11,588 nucleotides of DNA from Bryobacterales bacterium (GCA_025456495.1 JALOKO010000202.1:1-11588); one strand, 5' to 3'. Shown: positions 1-8,385, counted from the stretch's first letter. A program made the numbers and translations. Notes: generated from the sequence alone by a model not told the origin.

Positions 1-1
1 T

Positions 2-3000
2 GTCGCTGTGCTGTCTGGGCAAACCATTACCGGGGCCTTTACCGGCACAATTACCGACGCTTCCGGCGCCGTCATTGCTGGTGCGAAGGTCACCGCTACC
101 AATGAACGCTCCGGAGTACAGTTCACTGCAACCACCACCGGCGCAGGTGTGTACAACCTGCTGTTCCTCCCGGTTGGCGAATATACGCTGGTTGCCGAAA
201 TTCAGGGCTTCAAGCGCGCGCAGCTCGGCCCCTACCGCATTGAAGTCAACCAGACGGCCCGCATCGACATCCCCATGGAAGTGGGCGACACCACACAGTC
301 TGTGGAAGTCACCGCTGCGGCGCCCATCCTACAAACGGAATCCACCCAGACTGGCGACACCCTGTCGGCCACGAAGCTAACCTCCTTACCGTTGAACGGG
401 CGCAATTTTGTCAGCCTCACCCTCCTGGTCCCCGGTTCGGTCTCCCCCAATCCCTCCGGCATGAACAGCCGCTTCGGCGCCCGTCCCTACGTGAACGGAA
501 ACCGTGAGCAGACCAACAACTTCATGTTGGACGGCGTTGACGTGAACGACTCCATCGACAATCGCGTGGGGTATTCGCCAAACGTCGATGCCTTGGAAGA
601 AGTAAAGGTGCTCACCGGCAACATCAGTTCCGATTACGGCAACGCCGGCGGCGCCACCGTCATGATGACCATGAAGAGCGGCGGCAACGAGTTTCGCGGC
701 AACCTGTTCTGGTTCTTGCGCAACAATGTGTTGGACGCCAACGGCTATTTCCGTAACCGCAGCGCCGCCACGGCCACGCGCCTCGGCCTCCAGCGCAACA
801 TTTTCGGCGGCACATTCGGTGGACCCATCATCAAGAACAAGCTGTTCTTCTTCACCGATTACGAAGGCACCGAACAGCGCAGCAGTGGGCCTGCCAACGC
901 CAGCGTGGCGCCGGTCGCTTGGCGAACCGGCAATTTGAGCCAGTTCTCCCAAACCGTCCGCGATCCTCTCACCCAGTTGCCGTTTGGGAACAACCAGGTG
1001 CCTCAGGCGCGCATCGTCAATCCCGTGGCGCAGGCCCTCTTTTCCAACCAGTCGCTCTACCCGCTTCCCAATCAAGTCGGTGTGGGCTTGTTGGGACAAA
1101 CCAACAATTTCGGCAGCTCCAGCGCCAGTACCTTAAAGAACCACCAGGGCGACGTCAAGATTGACTGGCGCCCGACGGACATGGACAACCTCTCCGCGCG
1201 ATACTCACTGGGCAACTATGAAAGCTTCGGCAGCCGGGCGGCTTTGCCAACCTCGTTGACAAGCGGCCAGGAAGGGCCCACCCAGTCGGTTGTCCTCAAC
1301 TGGAACCGCACCTTCTCGCCCAGCCTTGTCAATGAAGCGCGCGTTGCCTATTCGCGCGTCGTAATCAATGACGTGGCGATTGACTGGTCTGGCCTACTGG
1401 GTCCCAACGGCAACCAGACCTTCGGCATCCCAGGCGGACAGCCGATCTCGGGTCTCAGCTCCGTTGCCATTGGCGGAGGGTTGACCGGCATCGGGTCATC
1501 CGGTGTGCAGTCCAATACCGCCGACAACAAGTTCATCTACTACAACAACCTCACCTGGCAAACCGGCAAGCACGTGCTGAAGTTCGGCGGCCAATTCATC
1601 CGGTTCCAGCAGAACCGCTACTATTCGGGCAACAACGGAGTGCTGGGGCTGTTCCAATACAACGCTACCTACACCGGGCTTGACTTCGCTGACTTCCTGC
1701 TGGATACGCTTTCCCGCAAGGGACGCGGCGCGGACACGGGAGCATGGGGCCACCGCTCCTGGCGTTCCGCCTTGTTCTTCCAGGACGACTATAAGGTCGC
1801 ACCGAACTTGACCTTGAATATTGGACTGCGCTGGGAATACATGGAACCGCTCTATGAAGTGGCGGATCGTCAGGTAAACGTGAACACATTCACTGGCGAA
1901 CTCATCCGTCCGGGCGGGCAGTTTGGCCGGGCCACCTACAACGGCTATCCCCACCAGTACATGCCGCGCATCGGTTTCGCCTGGACTCCGGATATCCTCG
2001 GCAAGAAACTGGTGGTCCGCGCTGGTTACGCTTACACCTCCTTCATGGAAGGCACGGGCGCCAACCTGCGTACCACTCTGAATCCGCCATTCTTCCTGGA
2101 GACGGACTTCACCTACGATCCCCGTACGCCTGGCTCAATCACCACTGGATTCACTGACGTCTCTGCGGCGAACCTCAGTCTCGACATGCCGCGGCCGCCG
2201 GGCGTACCCCCGCAGTTGCAGGGTCGCGCTTGGGACCTCGACCTTCGTCCCCAGCAGACGCAGCAGATCAACTTCACCCTGGAGTACCAACTGGACAACG
2301 CAACATCCTTCTCGGCTGCCTATGTCACCCAGAAGGGCACGCACCTGGTGGCGCCGGTGGAAGCCAACCAACCCCTGCCCGGCGTCGGACCCTTCTCCAC
2401 TTGGGCGCCGTTGAACGATCGTCGTCCGCTGATTGGCGTGCTGCCCAACCTGGGCAATATCGCCCGTACTGAGTCCTCCGCCACCATGGACTACCACTCC
2501 TTGCAGACCACCGCGCGTCGGCGTCTCGCCAATGGATTGGAGTTGCTGGCCTCCTACACCTTCGGCAAAACCCTCACCGACAACCTGGGCTACTACGGCT
2601 CCGCGTTCACCTCCAGTGAAGGCGCCTATTGGCAGAATGCCTACGACCGCCGTGCCAATCGCGGTCGCAGCTTCTTCGATATCCGCCACAACTTCACCCT
2701 CGGTGGAGCCTACTACCTGCCCGTCGGCAAGGGCCAGAAGTTCGGCAGCAACATGAATCCCATCGTTGAGGCAATCCTGGGCGGATGGAACACCAGCTAC
2801 ACAATGATTGCCCGCACCGGCGTGCCAATGACGGTGCGCGCGGTAGACCGTACCGGTCAGGCTGTGCGCGGAAACGTCCGCGCCAACTACTACCGTCCGT
2901 TGCAGATTGACGAATCCGCGCGTACGGTGGACAACTGGTTCGGCCTGCCCGCGGATCGCAACAACATCTTCTGCGCTGCTGGCGTGGATGATGGCAGGTG

Positions 3001-3277
3001 CGCCTACGGCCAACCGGCCGATGGCCAGTTCGGCACCGGCGGTATCAACACCGAAAACGGTCCGGACTTCTTCAACCTCGACTTCATGGTGGGTAAGCAA
3101 TTCCCCATCACGGAAAAGCGCTACATCGATTTCCGGGCCGAGTTCTTCAACTTGTTGAACACGGTCAGTTGGGCGCCTCCCGGCCTCAACATCAATAACC
3201 CCAACACCTTCGGCCAGATTGGCGCGCAGGTCCAGGAACCCCGGCGGATTCAGTTTGGCCTGAAGCTCTACTTCTAA
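2..3277 (+). CDS. Oar-like TonB-dependent receptor with carboxypeptidase-regulatory-like N-terminal domain (5' partial)
   Basis: Outer-membrane beta-barrel receptor, expected to import a large substrate (often a glycan or peptide) using TonB energy; the substrate cannot be read from sequence. The frame is open from base 2 to TAA at 3275-3277, giving 1091 residues in the window. The first residues (VAVLSGQTITGAF) look like the end of a signal peptide running into the mature protein, so the true start is upstream of the window and the GTG at base 8 is not it. Residues about 10-95 form a carboxypeptidase-regulatory-like (CarboxypepD_reg) fold with TGTITDASGAVIAGAKV. The plug follows, with LPLNGRNF near residue 130, then NNFMLDGVDVND and the segment around EEVKVLTGNISSDYGNAGG. 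The remainder is barrel with many aromatic strands, and it ends IQFGLKLYF; a C-terminal aromatic residue is the usual BamA insertion signal. The length fits the 1050-1200-residue Oar-like receptors of Acidobacteria. There is no internal frameshift. Confidence 0.93.
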   Translation, partial: VAVLSGQTITGAFTGTITDASGAVIAGAKVTATNERSGVQFTATTTGAGVYNLLFLPVGEYTLVAEIQGFKRAQLGPYRIEVNQTARIDIPMEVGDTTQSVEVTAAAPILQTESTQTGDTLSATKLTSLPLNGRNFVSLTLLVPGSVSPNPSGMNSRFGARPYVNGNREQTNNFMLDGVDVNDSIDNRVGYSPNVDALEEVKVLTGNISSDYGNAGGATVMMTMKSGGNEFRGNLFWFLRNNVLDANGYFRNRSAATATRLGLQRNIFGGTFGGPIIKNKLFFFTDYEGTEQRSSGPANASVAPVAWRTGNLSQFSQTVRDPLTQLPFGNNQVPQARIVNPVAQALFSNQSLYPLPNQVGVGLLGQTNNFGSSSASTLKNHQGDVKIDWRPTDMDNLSARYSLGNYESFGSRAALPTSLTSGQEGPTQSVVLNWNRTFSPSLVNEARVAYSRVVINDVAIDWSGLLGPNGNQTFGIPGGQPISGLSSVAIGGGLTGIGSSGVQSNTADNKFIYYNNLTWQTGKHVLKFGGQFIRFQQNRYYSGNNGVLGLFQYNATYTGLDFADFLLDTLSRKGRGADTGAWGHRSWRSALFFQDDYKVAPNLTLNIGLRWEYMEPLYEVADRQVNVNTFTGELIRPGGQFGRATYNGYPHQYMPRIGFAWTPDILGKKLVVRAGYAYTSFMEGTGANLRTTLNPPFFLETDFTYDPRTPGSITTGFTDVSAANLSLDMPRPPGVPPQLQGRAWDLDLRPQQTQQINFTLEYQLDNATSFSAAYVTQKGTHLVAPVEANQPLPGVGPFSTWAPLNDRRPLIGVLPNLGNIARTESSATMDYHSLQTTARRRLANGLELLASYTFGKTLTDNLGYYGSAFTSSEGAYWQNAYDRRANRGRSFFDIRHNFTLGGAYYLPVGKGQKFGSNMNPIVEAILGGWNTSYTMIARTGVPMTVRAVDRTGQAVRGNVRANYYRPLQIDESARTVDNWFGLPADRNNIFCAAGVDDGRCAYGQPADGQFGTGGINTENGPDFFNLDFMVGKQFPITEKRYIDFRAEFFNLLNTVSWAPPGLNINNPNTFGQIGAQVQEPRRIQFGLKLYF

Positions 3278-3297
3278 CGCCAACCGCATCGCCATCA

Positions 3298-3339
3298 CGC
3301 ACAAGGGGCGCCCGGCATCCACCGGGCGCCCCTTGTGCG
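3298..3339. terminator. Perfect 18-bp stem, 6-nt loop hairpin between convergent genes
   Basis: Arms 3298-3315 and 3322-3339 are exact reverse complements (18 of 18, GC-rich) around the 6-base loop CATCCA. The hairpin begins 20 bases after the receptor stop and lies 111 bases beyond the 3' end of the opposing glycoside-hydrolase-like gene. Its position between two tail-to-tail genes suggests a bidirectional terminator or mRNA 3'-end stabiliser. No T-run follows on either strand, so it is not a textbook intrinsic terminator. The rest of the 173-base gap (3278-3450) shows nothing else I can support. Confidence 0.7.
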
Positions 3340-3450
3340 CAAAGGAACCCGGATACCCGGCTGCACCCAAATATCCAGCGACGCCCTCGTGCAGCCATTG
3401 GCCCTGAGATCCATAGAATCGCTCGTGCCTTAGGCTGCCCCGTATCTTCC

Positions 3451-4776
3451 TCAACGTAGCGTAATCAAGGCCAGCCAATGCCGTTTGGATGGAGTGTTCA
3501 GCGACACCAACACATCCGGGTACACCCGTAGTTGTTGCGGCTCTCCCCAATCCCCAGTGACGCCGTCAATCCAACGAAGGGTGTATTCGCCCCCCGGCAA
3601 CGCAACCTTCACGCTCCCCTCGCTGGGGAAGTACGCCACAAAGGCCCACCCATCCGTTTTGGCCAGATACGCTTCATTGGGCGCGCGTTCTGACAGGCGC
3701 TCCATGGCGGGCTTCAGTTCCCAGGCCGGCACAAGGGTCTCCATCTTGCGGATGGCTTGTACGGCGGCCTGCGCCGACGGGCTAAGGCCCAACCCGGAGG
3801 GCGGACGGTGAAAGCGCGCCGTCGCGAAGCCTGCCAGTACATGCCGGAAGAAGCGTTCCAATCCGTCCTGGCTGTTCCCGTAAGGACCCGTATCCGCCCC
3901 GTAGGTCTTCACGGCGTTGATGGGGCGTGGCCCCTTCTTCACGTATTCCCGTGCCCACAGCGCGTTCTCCCAATGCACATCGCCCTTGTTGTGGTTGTTC
4001 TGCGACAGATCCACGAAGTCATACAGCTCGGGGTGGTCCAACGTGCTGCGATGCTCGTCGCTCTTGATGTTCCACTTGTCCCACATCTCGGTGACGTACA
4101 CGCGCTTGCCCTGGTCCTTGGCGCGCTGCTTGATGAAGTCCGCCCAGTAGGCGCCCCATGCTGGTTCGGCGTGCGTTTCGTTGTCCATGCAGTACAGCAC
4201 GTGTCCATGCTGCAGCGAATACGAAAGCATCTTCTCAACGAAGCGCTGCTGGTACGGCAGCAGCACCCCGTTGTTCCGTTGTCTGGGGGTGGTGAAAAAG
4301 AAGGGCTGCTCGTTGGAGCCGGGGTGCTTTTCGTACGCGGCGGCAAGGCCGGAATCCTCATGCGTGTAATTGATGTTGTTGGCGGGGTTGTAGGGATGGG
4401 GCGGCCAACGATCCCGGCTGTAGTCGAACCGGTCCCACACTTCGATTTGCACCAGAATGCCGCGCGCCGCCGTCCATCTCAAAAAGCGTTCGAACCGCTC
4501 CCAGTATTCGGGGTTCCACTGGTTCAGGTCATACTTGCCCGACGGCAACCGCAAGTAGGGGTACAGCTCGTGCCCCAGGTCTACCCGGTCCGACATCGTA
4601 TTCCGCACATAGTTGGCGCCGATGCGCTGCATTGCGTCCAGATGCGGTTGCAACATCGCGGCGGGCCACTGGAACAGGTTGTCGTCATCGCTTGCGCCCA
4701 ACAGCAGCACGGGCTTTCCATCGTACTGCCAGTAAGCGGGGTTCTTTGGCCAGGGTTGGATGCTGGCCTTCGCCAC
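3451..4776 (-). CDS. Glycoside-hydrolase-like protein with C-terminal putative collagen-binding-like domain; N-terminus probably lost
   Basis: Likely a secreted TIM-barrel glycosidase; substrate unknown. The stop is TCA (TGA on the minus strand) at 3451-3453. The coding region begins WPKNPAYWQYDGKPVLLLG, a first-strand pattern seen in DUF4038/apiosidase-like proteins (GH140 relatives), where it directly follows a signal peptide. Counting from the GTG at 4774-4776 the protein has 441 residues. YCMDNETH puts an Asn-Glu pair at 199-200, the usual place for a clan GH-A acid/base, and TEMWD has Glu230. About residues 365-435 (GWAFVAYFP, then LPGGEYTLRWIDG) resemble the beta-sandwich 'putative collagen-binding' domain that often follows DUF4038. 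No signal peptide is encoded: the GTG start is only the nearest start codon, it has no Shine-Dalgarno sequence, and homology-like sequence stops at about 4764, abutting the U32 gene. The frame stays open far upstream, but there it is only the antisense of that gene. Family assignment is from memory of motifs and is moderate; the truncation is inferred. Confidence 0.72.
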   Translation of the reverse strand: MAKASIQPWPKNPAYWQYDGKPVLLLGASDDDNLFQWPAAMLQPHLDAMQRIGANYVRNTMSDRVDLGHELYPYLRLPSGKYDLNQWNPEYWERFERFLRWTAARGILVQIEVWDRFDYSRDRWPPHPYNPANNINYTHEDSGLAAAYEKHPGSNEQPFFFTTPRQRNNGVLLPYQQRFVEKMLSYSLQHGHVLYCMDNETHAEPAWGAYWADFIKQRAKDQGKRVYVTEMWDKWNIKSDEHRSTLDHPELYDFVDLSQNNHNKGDVHWENALWAREYVKKGPRPINAVKTYGADTGPYGNSQDGLERFFRHVLAGFATARFHRPPSGLGLSPSAQAAVQAIRKMETLVPAWELKPAMERLSERAPNEAYLAKTDGWAFVAYFPSEGSVKVALPGGEYTLRWIDGVTGDWGEPQQLRVYPDVLVSLNTPSKRHWLALITLR

Positions 4777-7221
4777 TTCACGGCCCGCGCCAAAGTGGGC
4801 TTCGACATCGCCGAAGTGCCCGAACTCATGCGCACCCTCCACCAGCGCGGCGTCCGCGGCTACGTTACCTTCAACACCCTCATCTTTCAGCACGAGTTGG
4901 AAGAGGCCGCCCGTACCATCGCCCAACTGGCCGAAGCCAATGTCGATGCTCTCATCATCCAGGACTTCGCCGCCGTCCAGTTGGCCCAGCGCATCGCCCC
5001 AGACCTCGAACTCCACGCCAGCACCCAGATGAGCATCACCAATGCCCAGGGCGCCGCCATGGCCCTGCGCCACGGCATTGCCCGCGTCACCCTGGCCCGC
5101 GAGCTGTCTCTCCAGGAAATCGCACAGATCTACCAACACACCGGCTGTGACCTGGAGGTCTTCGTCCATGGAGCCCTCTGCGTGGCCTACTCCGGGCAGT
5201 GCTTTTCCTCGGAAGCCTGGGGAGGGCGCAGCGCAAACCGCGGCCAGTGCGCGCAAGCCTGCCGCCTGCCCTACGAATTGATCGTCGATGGCCAACTGGA
5301 GCCCCTCGGCGACAAGCGCTATCTGCTCTCCCCCGGTGATCTCTTTGCCTTGCGGCAGGTTCCCGAGCTTGCCGCCGCCGGCGTAGCCGCCCTCAAAATC
5401 GAGGGCCGGTACAAGGACGAAGAATACGTCGCCGCCACCACCCGCGCTTACCGCGAAGCCGTCGACGCCGCCTTCGAAGGCCGCTCCCATCCCGTCAGCG
5501 ACCTGCGGCAACTGGAACTGGAGCAGGTCTACTCGCGGGGCATGGGCGCCCACTTCGTCACCGGAACCAATCATCAGCAGGTGGTGGACGGTCGTGCTCC
5601 CCGCCATCGCGGCGTCCAGTTCGGCAAGGTACTCCGTGTGGGTAGGGAAGAGGTGCTGGTGCAGCCCTCCCCCGCTCACCGGCTGTCTCCCCTCAAGCCC
5701 GGCGATGGGGTGGTGTTCGATGCCGCCGATTGGCGCAGCCCGGAGGAACCGGAAGAGGGCGGCCGCCTCTACGAAGTGCTCCCTGAAGGCGCTCAATTGC
5801 GCTTGCGCTTCGCCAACAATGCCGTCGATTTCACCCGCATCCGCCCGGGCGACCTGCTATGGCGCACGCACGACCCGGAACTCAGCAAGCGCTTCCGCGT
5901 CTTTACCAGCGCCGCGGCCCCGGTCGCGCGCCAGCCCCTCCACCTGCACGCTGAGGCCATCGAAGGCCAGCCGCTTCGCCTGCACTTCCAGCTTGCGGCG
6001 CAGCCTTCCGTGGCCGTCACGGTCTGCTCAACCGAACCCCTTAGCGCCGCCGCCCGCAACCCACTCTCACAGCAGTTGCTCGCCGCCCAGTGCGGCCGTC
6101 TGGGGAACACCCCTTACCAACTCACCCAAGTCACACTTGCGGTGCAGGGCCAACCCTTCGCTCCCACATCGTTGTTGAATGCGCTGCGGCGGCAAGCAAT
6201 CGAAGCCTTGCAGGCACGGCAGACCGCCCGCGGCATCCCCACCACGGAAGCGCCTCTGGCCGCACTGGAAGCGCTCAGCCCGCTACCGCATCCCCAGGTC
6301 CATCAACCCGCGCCCTCCACTGCTTTGCATCTCCACCTGCTGGTGCGCACCCCGTCGCAACTGGATGCCGCCCTCGCCTTGCAGCCCTCCAGCATCACCC
6401 TGGATTACCTTGACCTCTACGGCCTTAAGCCTTCCGTGGAGCGTGTCCGCTCCAGCGGCATCGCTGTCCGGGTAGCCACCCCGCGTGTGTTGAAGCCGGG
6501 TGAAGAGCGTGTTCTTGAGTTCCTGTTGCGCCTCGACTGCCCCTTGCTCGTCCGCGCCGGAGGAATGCTTGAGGCCCTGCGCGCCCATCCCTTCCGTATC
6601 CTCACCGGCGACTTCAGCCTGAACATCGCCAATGCCATCGCCGCCCAACCCTACCTCGATTTCGGCCTCCATCGCGTCACTCCCACCCACGACCTGAACG
6701 CCGCCCAGGTGCTGGACCTCGCCCATCGCCTGGGACCGCCCCGCCTGGAACTGATCGCCTACCAGCACCTGCCCGTCTTTCACACGGAGCACTGCGTCTT
6801 CTGTCGCTATCTCTCCACCGGCACCAGCTATAAGGATTGCGGTCGTCCCTGTGAAACGCACGTGGTTTCGTTGCGCGATCCCCAGGGCCGCGCCCATCCC
6901 CTGCTGGCCGACGTGGGTTGCCGCAACACCGTCTTTGGCGCCGAAGCGCAGCACGGCGCCCGTCATTTGGGTGCTTGGCTGGACGCCGGCATCGCCCATT
7001 TCCGTCTGGAATTCGCCCACGAATCCGGCGACGAAGTCCACGCCGTCACCACCGCTTTCGCCCAGGCTCTCGATGCCTTCGCCCAGGGCCGCTTCTCCAG
7101 CCGCCAGGCGGAATCCCTGGAAAACGCCCTCGCCCGCGTCGCTCCGCAAGGCGTCACCGAAGGCAGTCTCTTCGTCCCCGCCAGCCAGTTCGTCAGCGTG
7201 GACTCGCTGCAATTGCGATGA
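4756..7221 (+). CDS. U32 peptidase-family protein, RlhA/YdcP-like with DUF3656-type C-terminal half; N-terminus probably lost
   Basis: Members with this architecture include E. coli RlhA (YdcP), which is needed for 5-hydroxycytidine at position 2501 of 23S rRNA; others are annotated as collagenase-like peptidases. HGALCVAYSGQC and GGRSANRGQCAQACR are the U32 signature. Counted from TTG 4756, Cys142, Cys149, Cys165 and Cys169 are the likely Fe-S ligands. A second cysteine group (Cys680, Cys683, Cys695, Cys699, Cys722, including CGRPCE and DVGCR) matches the far C-terminal region of long U32 proteins. The stop is TGA at 7219-7221. The recognisable sequence starts at GLRHFTARAK (about 4765), whereas family members begin about 25-35 residues earlier with an LLAPAG motif and the first barrel strand. 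That part is absent. The start given (TTG 4756) is only the first start codon near the junction; GTG 4795 and ATG 4828 are alternatives, and none has a good ribosome binding site. The frame extends open to 3757, but that stretch is antisense to the glycoside-hydrolase-like gene. Family call is secure; exact rRNA role is inferred. Confidence 0.85.
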   Translation: MDAGLRHFTARAKVGFDIAEVPELMRTLHQRGVRGYVTFNTLIFQHELEEAARTIAQLAEANVDALIIQDFAAVQLAQRIAPDLELHASTQMSITNAQGAAMALRHGIARVTLARELSLQEIAQIYQHTGCDLEVFVHGALCVAYSGQCFSSEAWGGRSANRGQCAQACRLPYELIVDGQLEPLGDKRYLLSPGDLFALRQVPELAAAGVAALKIEGRYKDEEYVAATTRAYREAVDAAFEGRSHPVSDLRQLELEQVYSRGMGAHFVTGTNHQQVVDGRAPRHRGVQFGKVLRVGREEVLVQPSPAHRLSPLKPGDGVVFDAADWRSPEEPEEGGRLYEVLPEGAQLRLRFANNAVDFTRIRPGDLLWRTHDPELSKRFRVFTSAAAPVARQPLHLHAEAIEGQPLRLHFQLAAQPSVAVTVCSTEPLSAAARNPLSQQLLAAQCGRLGNTPYQLTQVTLAVQGQPFAPTSLLNALRRQAIEALQARQTARGIPTTEAPLAALEALSPLPHPQVHQPAPSTALHLHLLVRTPSQLDAALALQPSSITLDYLDLYGLKPSVERVRSSGIAVRVATPRVLKPGEERVLEFLLRLDCPLLVRAGGMLEALRAHPFRILTGDFSLNIANAIAAQPYLDFGLHRVTPTHDLNAAQVLDLAHRLGPPRLELIAYQHLPVFHTEHCVFCRYLSTGTSYKDCGRPCETHVVSLRDPQGRAHPLLADVGCRNTVFGAEAQHGARHLGAWLDAGIAHFRLEFAHESGDEVHAVTTAFAQALDAFAQGRFSSRQAESLENALARVAPQGVTEGSLFVPASQFVSVDSLQLR

Positions 7222-7252
7222 CCTCGCCCGCGGCTGGCCACCGGAAGCCCTC

Positions 7253-7672
7253 ATGCCAAGCCACCTCATCCGCAAGGTAGGCCTCTTCACAATGTGCGAA
7301 GGACGGGTGCTGCTCTGCCAGAGCCGCAAGCGCGCACAGCCTCTCATCCTGCCCGGCGGGAAGCGCGAAGCGGGCGAATCCTCACTCGACACTTTGGCAA
7401 GGGAAATCCACGAGGAACTCGGCGGCGTGCAGGTGCTGTGTGCCGGTTTGCTGGGAACCTACACCGCACCTGCCGCCACCGGATTGGGCTCTCCACCAAG
7501 GATCGTGGAGATTGAGTTATTCGCCGGATCCCTGTCCGGCCCGCCCACGGCCTCGTCTGAAATCGAAGCCCTGGTCTGGTTCGGCCCGGAGGATGACTGG
7601 GGACGCCTTGCCCCCAGCCTCTCCACTCTCATTTTCCCTGACCTCCAGGCGCGCAAACTGCTGCCCTGGTAG
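7253..7672 (+). CDS. Nudix (MutT-like) hydrolase
   Basis: Small hydrolase of nucleoside diphosphates linked to another moiety, 139 residues, probably cytosolic; substrate unknown. The Nudix box is present: GGKREAGES followed by SLDTLAREIHEELGG, matching G-x5-E-x7-R-E-U-x-E-E-x-G, with the final hydrophobic position replaced by Gly. The preceding RKVGLFTMCEGRVLLCQSR is the usual first-strand pair of MutT-like proteins. ATG 7253 is the start because the encoded protein begins directly before the domain; the only upstream purine stretch (CCGGAAG) is a weak ribosome binding site. The gene lies 31 bases after the U32 stop on the same strand, so the two are likely co-transcribed. It ends at TAG 7670-7672, only 20 bases from the converging aquaporin stop, with no clear terminator between them. 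Confidence 0.9.
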   Translation: MPSHLIRKVGLFTMCEGRVLLCQSRKRAQPLILPGGKREAGESSLDTLAREIHEELGGVQVLCAGLLGTYTAPAATGLGSPPRIVEIELFAGSLSGPPTASSEIEALVWFGPEDDWGRLAPSLSTLIFPDLQARKLLPW

Positions 7673-7692
7673 GCCCGGGCGCTGCTGTCTCG

Positions 7693-8385
7693 TTACTTCT
7701 CCTCCTTGCCCAGCCACGCATACAGGGCGCCTCCAATCGCCCCGCCTACCAGCGGAGCAACCCAGAACAGCCACAACTGTTCCAGCGCCCAGCCCCCCAC
7801 AAACAGCGCCGGACCCGTGCTCCGTGCCGGATTCACTGAGGTGTTGGTCACCGGGATGCTAATCAGGTGAATCAGCGTCAGGCACAGTCCGATGGCGATG
7901 GGCGCCAGCCCCGCCGGAGCCCGCTTGTCTGTGGAACCCAGAATCACGAACAGGAAGAAGGCGGTCAGCACCACTTCCGCCACCAGCGCGGCCAGCATCG
8001 TGTAGCCGCCGGGCGAATGCTCGCCAAACCCATTGGAGGCAAAGCCGCCGGCCAGGCTGAAGCCCGACGCCCCACTCGCGATCACGTACAGCACAAACGC
8101 GCCCGCCACCGCGCCCAGCACCTGTGCGATCCAGTACGGAAGAATGTCCTTGCTTTGGAAGCGGCCACCCGCCCACAGGCCCAGCGTCACCGCCGGATTT
8201 AAGTGACATCCAGAGATGTGCCCGATGGCATACGCCATCGTCAGCACGGTAAGTCCAAAGGCCAGGGATACCCCCAGCAACCCAATGCCCACGTTTGGGA
8301 ATGCTGCGGCCAGTACGGCGCTGCCGCATCCCCCGAATGTTAACCAAAACGTGCCGAGGAACTCGGCCGTCGTTCTTTTCATCAT
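7693..8385 (-). CDS. aqpZ: Aquaporin Z (water channel)
   Basis: Inner-membrane water channel of the MIP family, 230 residues, close to the 231 of E. coli AqpZ. Both pore motifs are present: GCHLNPAVT (Asn63) and TNTSVNPARS. From recalled E. coli sequence, the water-selective filter is conserved: Phe43 in LAFGLTV, His in LIHLIS (about 173), Thr in NTS (about 182) and Arg in NPAR (about 188). Long blocks such as FASNGFGEHSPGG, APAGLAPIAIGL and GGWALEQLW are near-identical to the enterobacterial protein, so a glycerol facilitator is unlikely. Start: two ATG codons stand in tandem (8385 and 8382). The first gives residue-for-residue numbering with AqpZ and lies 10 bases after GGGAG, a plausible ribosome binding site. 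The stop is TAA at 7693-7695. The gene is divergent from the gene at 8515 and convergent with the Nudix gene. Confidence 0.96.
   Translation of the reverse strand: MMKRTTAEFLGTFWLTFGGCGSAVLAAAFPNVGIGLLGVSLAFGLTVLTMAYAIGHISGCHLNPAVTLGLWAGGRFQSKDILPYWIAQVLGAVAGAFVLYVIASGASGFSLAGGFASNGFGEHSPGGYTMLAALVAEVVLTAFFLFVILGSTDKRAPAGLAPIAIGLCLTLIHLISIPVTNTSVNPARSTGPALFVGGWALEQLWLFWVAPLVGGAIGGALYAWLGKEEK

Noticed and set aside
386..1099. Minus-strand frame of 237 codons
   Set aside because: It is antisense to the conserved plug region of the receptor and has no recognisable motif.
2135..3550. Long minus-strand frame of 471 codons
   Set aside because: It is a shadow of the receptor gene, runs through the hairpin and into the end of the opposing gene, and has a composition typical of antisense high-GC frames.
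3757..4755. Plus-strand open frame continuous with the U32 gene, suggesting a 1154-residue protein
   Set aside because: The translation is low-complexity and unlike any U32 region. It is exactly antisense to the well-supported glycoside-hydrolase-like gene.
4777..5796. Minus-strand open frame continuous with the glycoside-hydrolase-like gene, suggesting a 781-residue protein
   Set aside because: It is antisense to the U32 signature region, is Gly/Ala/Val-rich and has no domain-like motif.
6283..7392. Minus-strand frame of 369 codons
   Set aside because: It is antisense to the U32 and Nudix genes, which carry clear family motifs on the plus strand.
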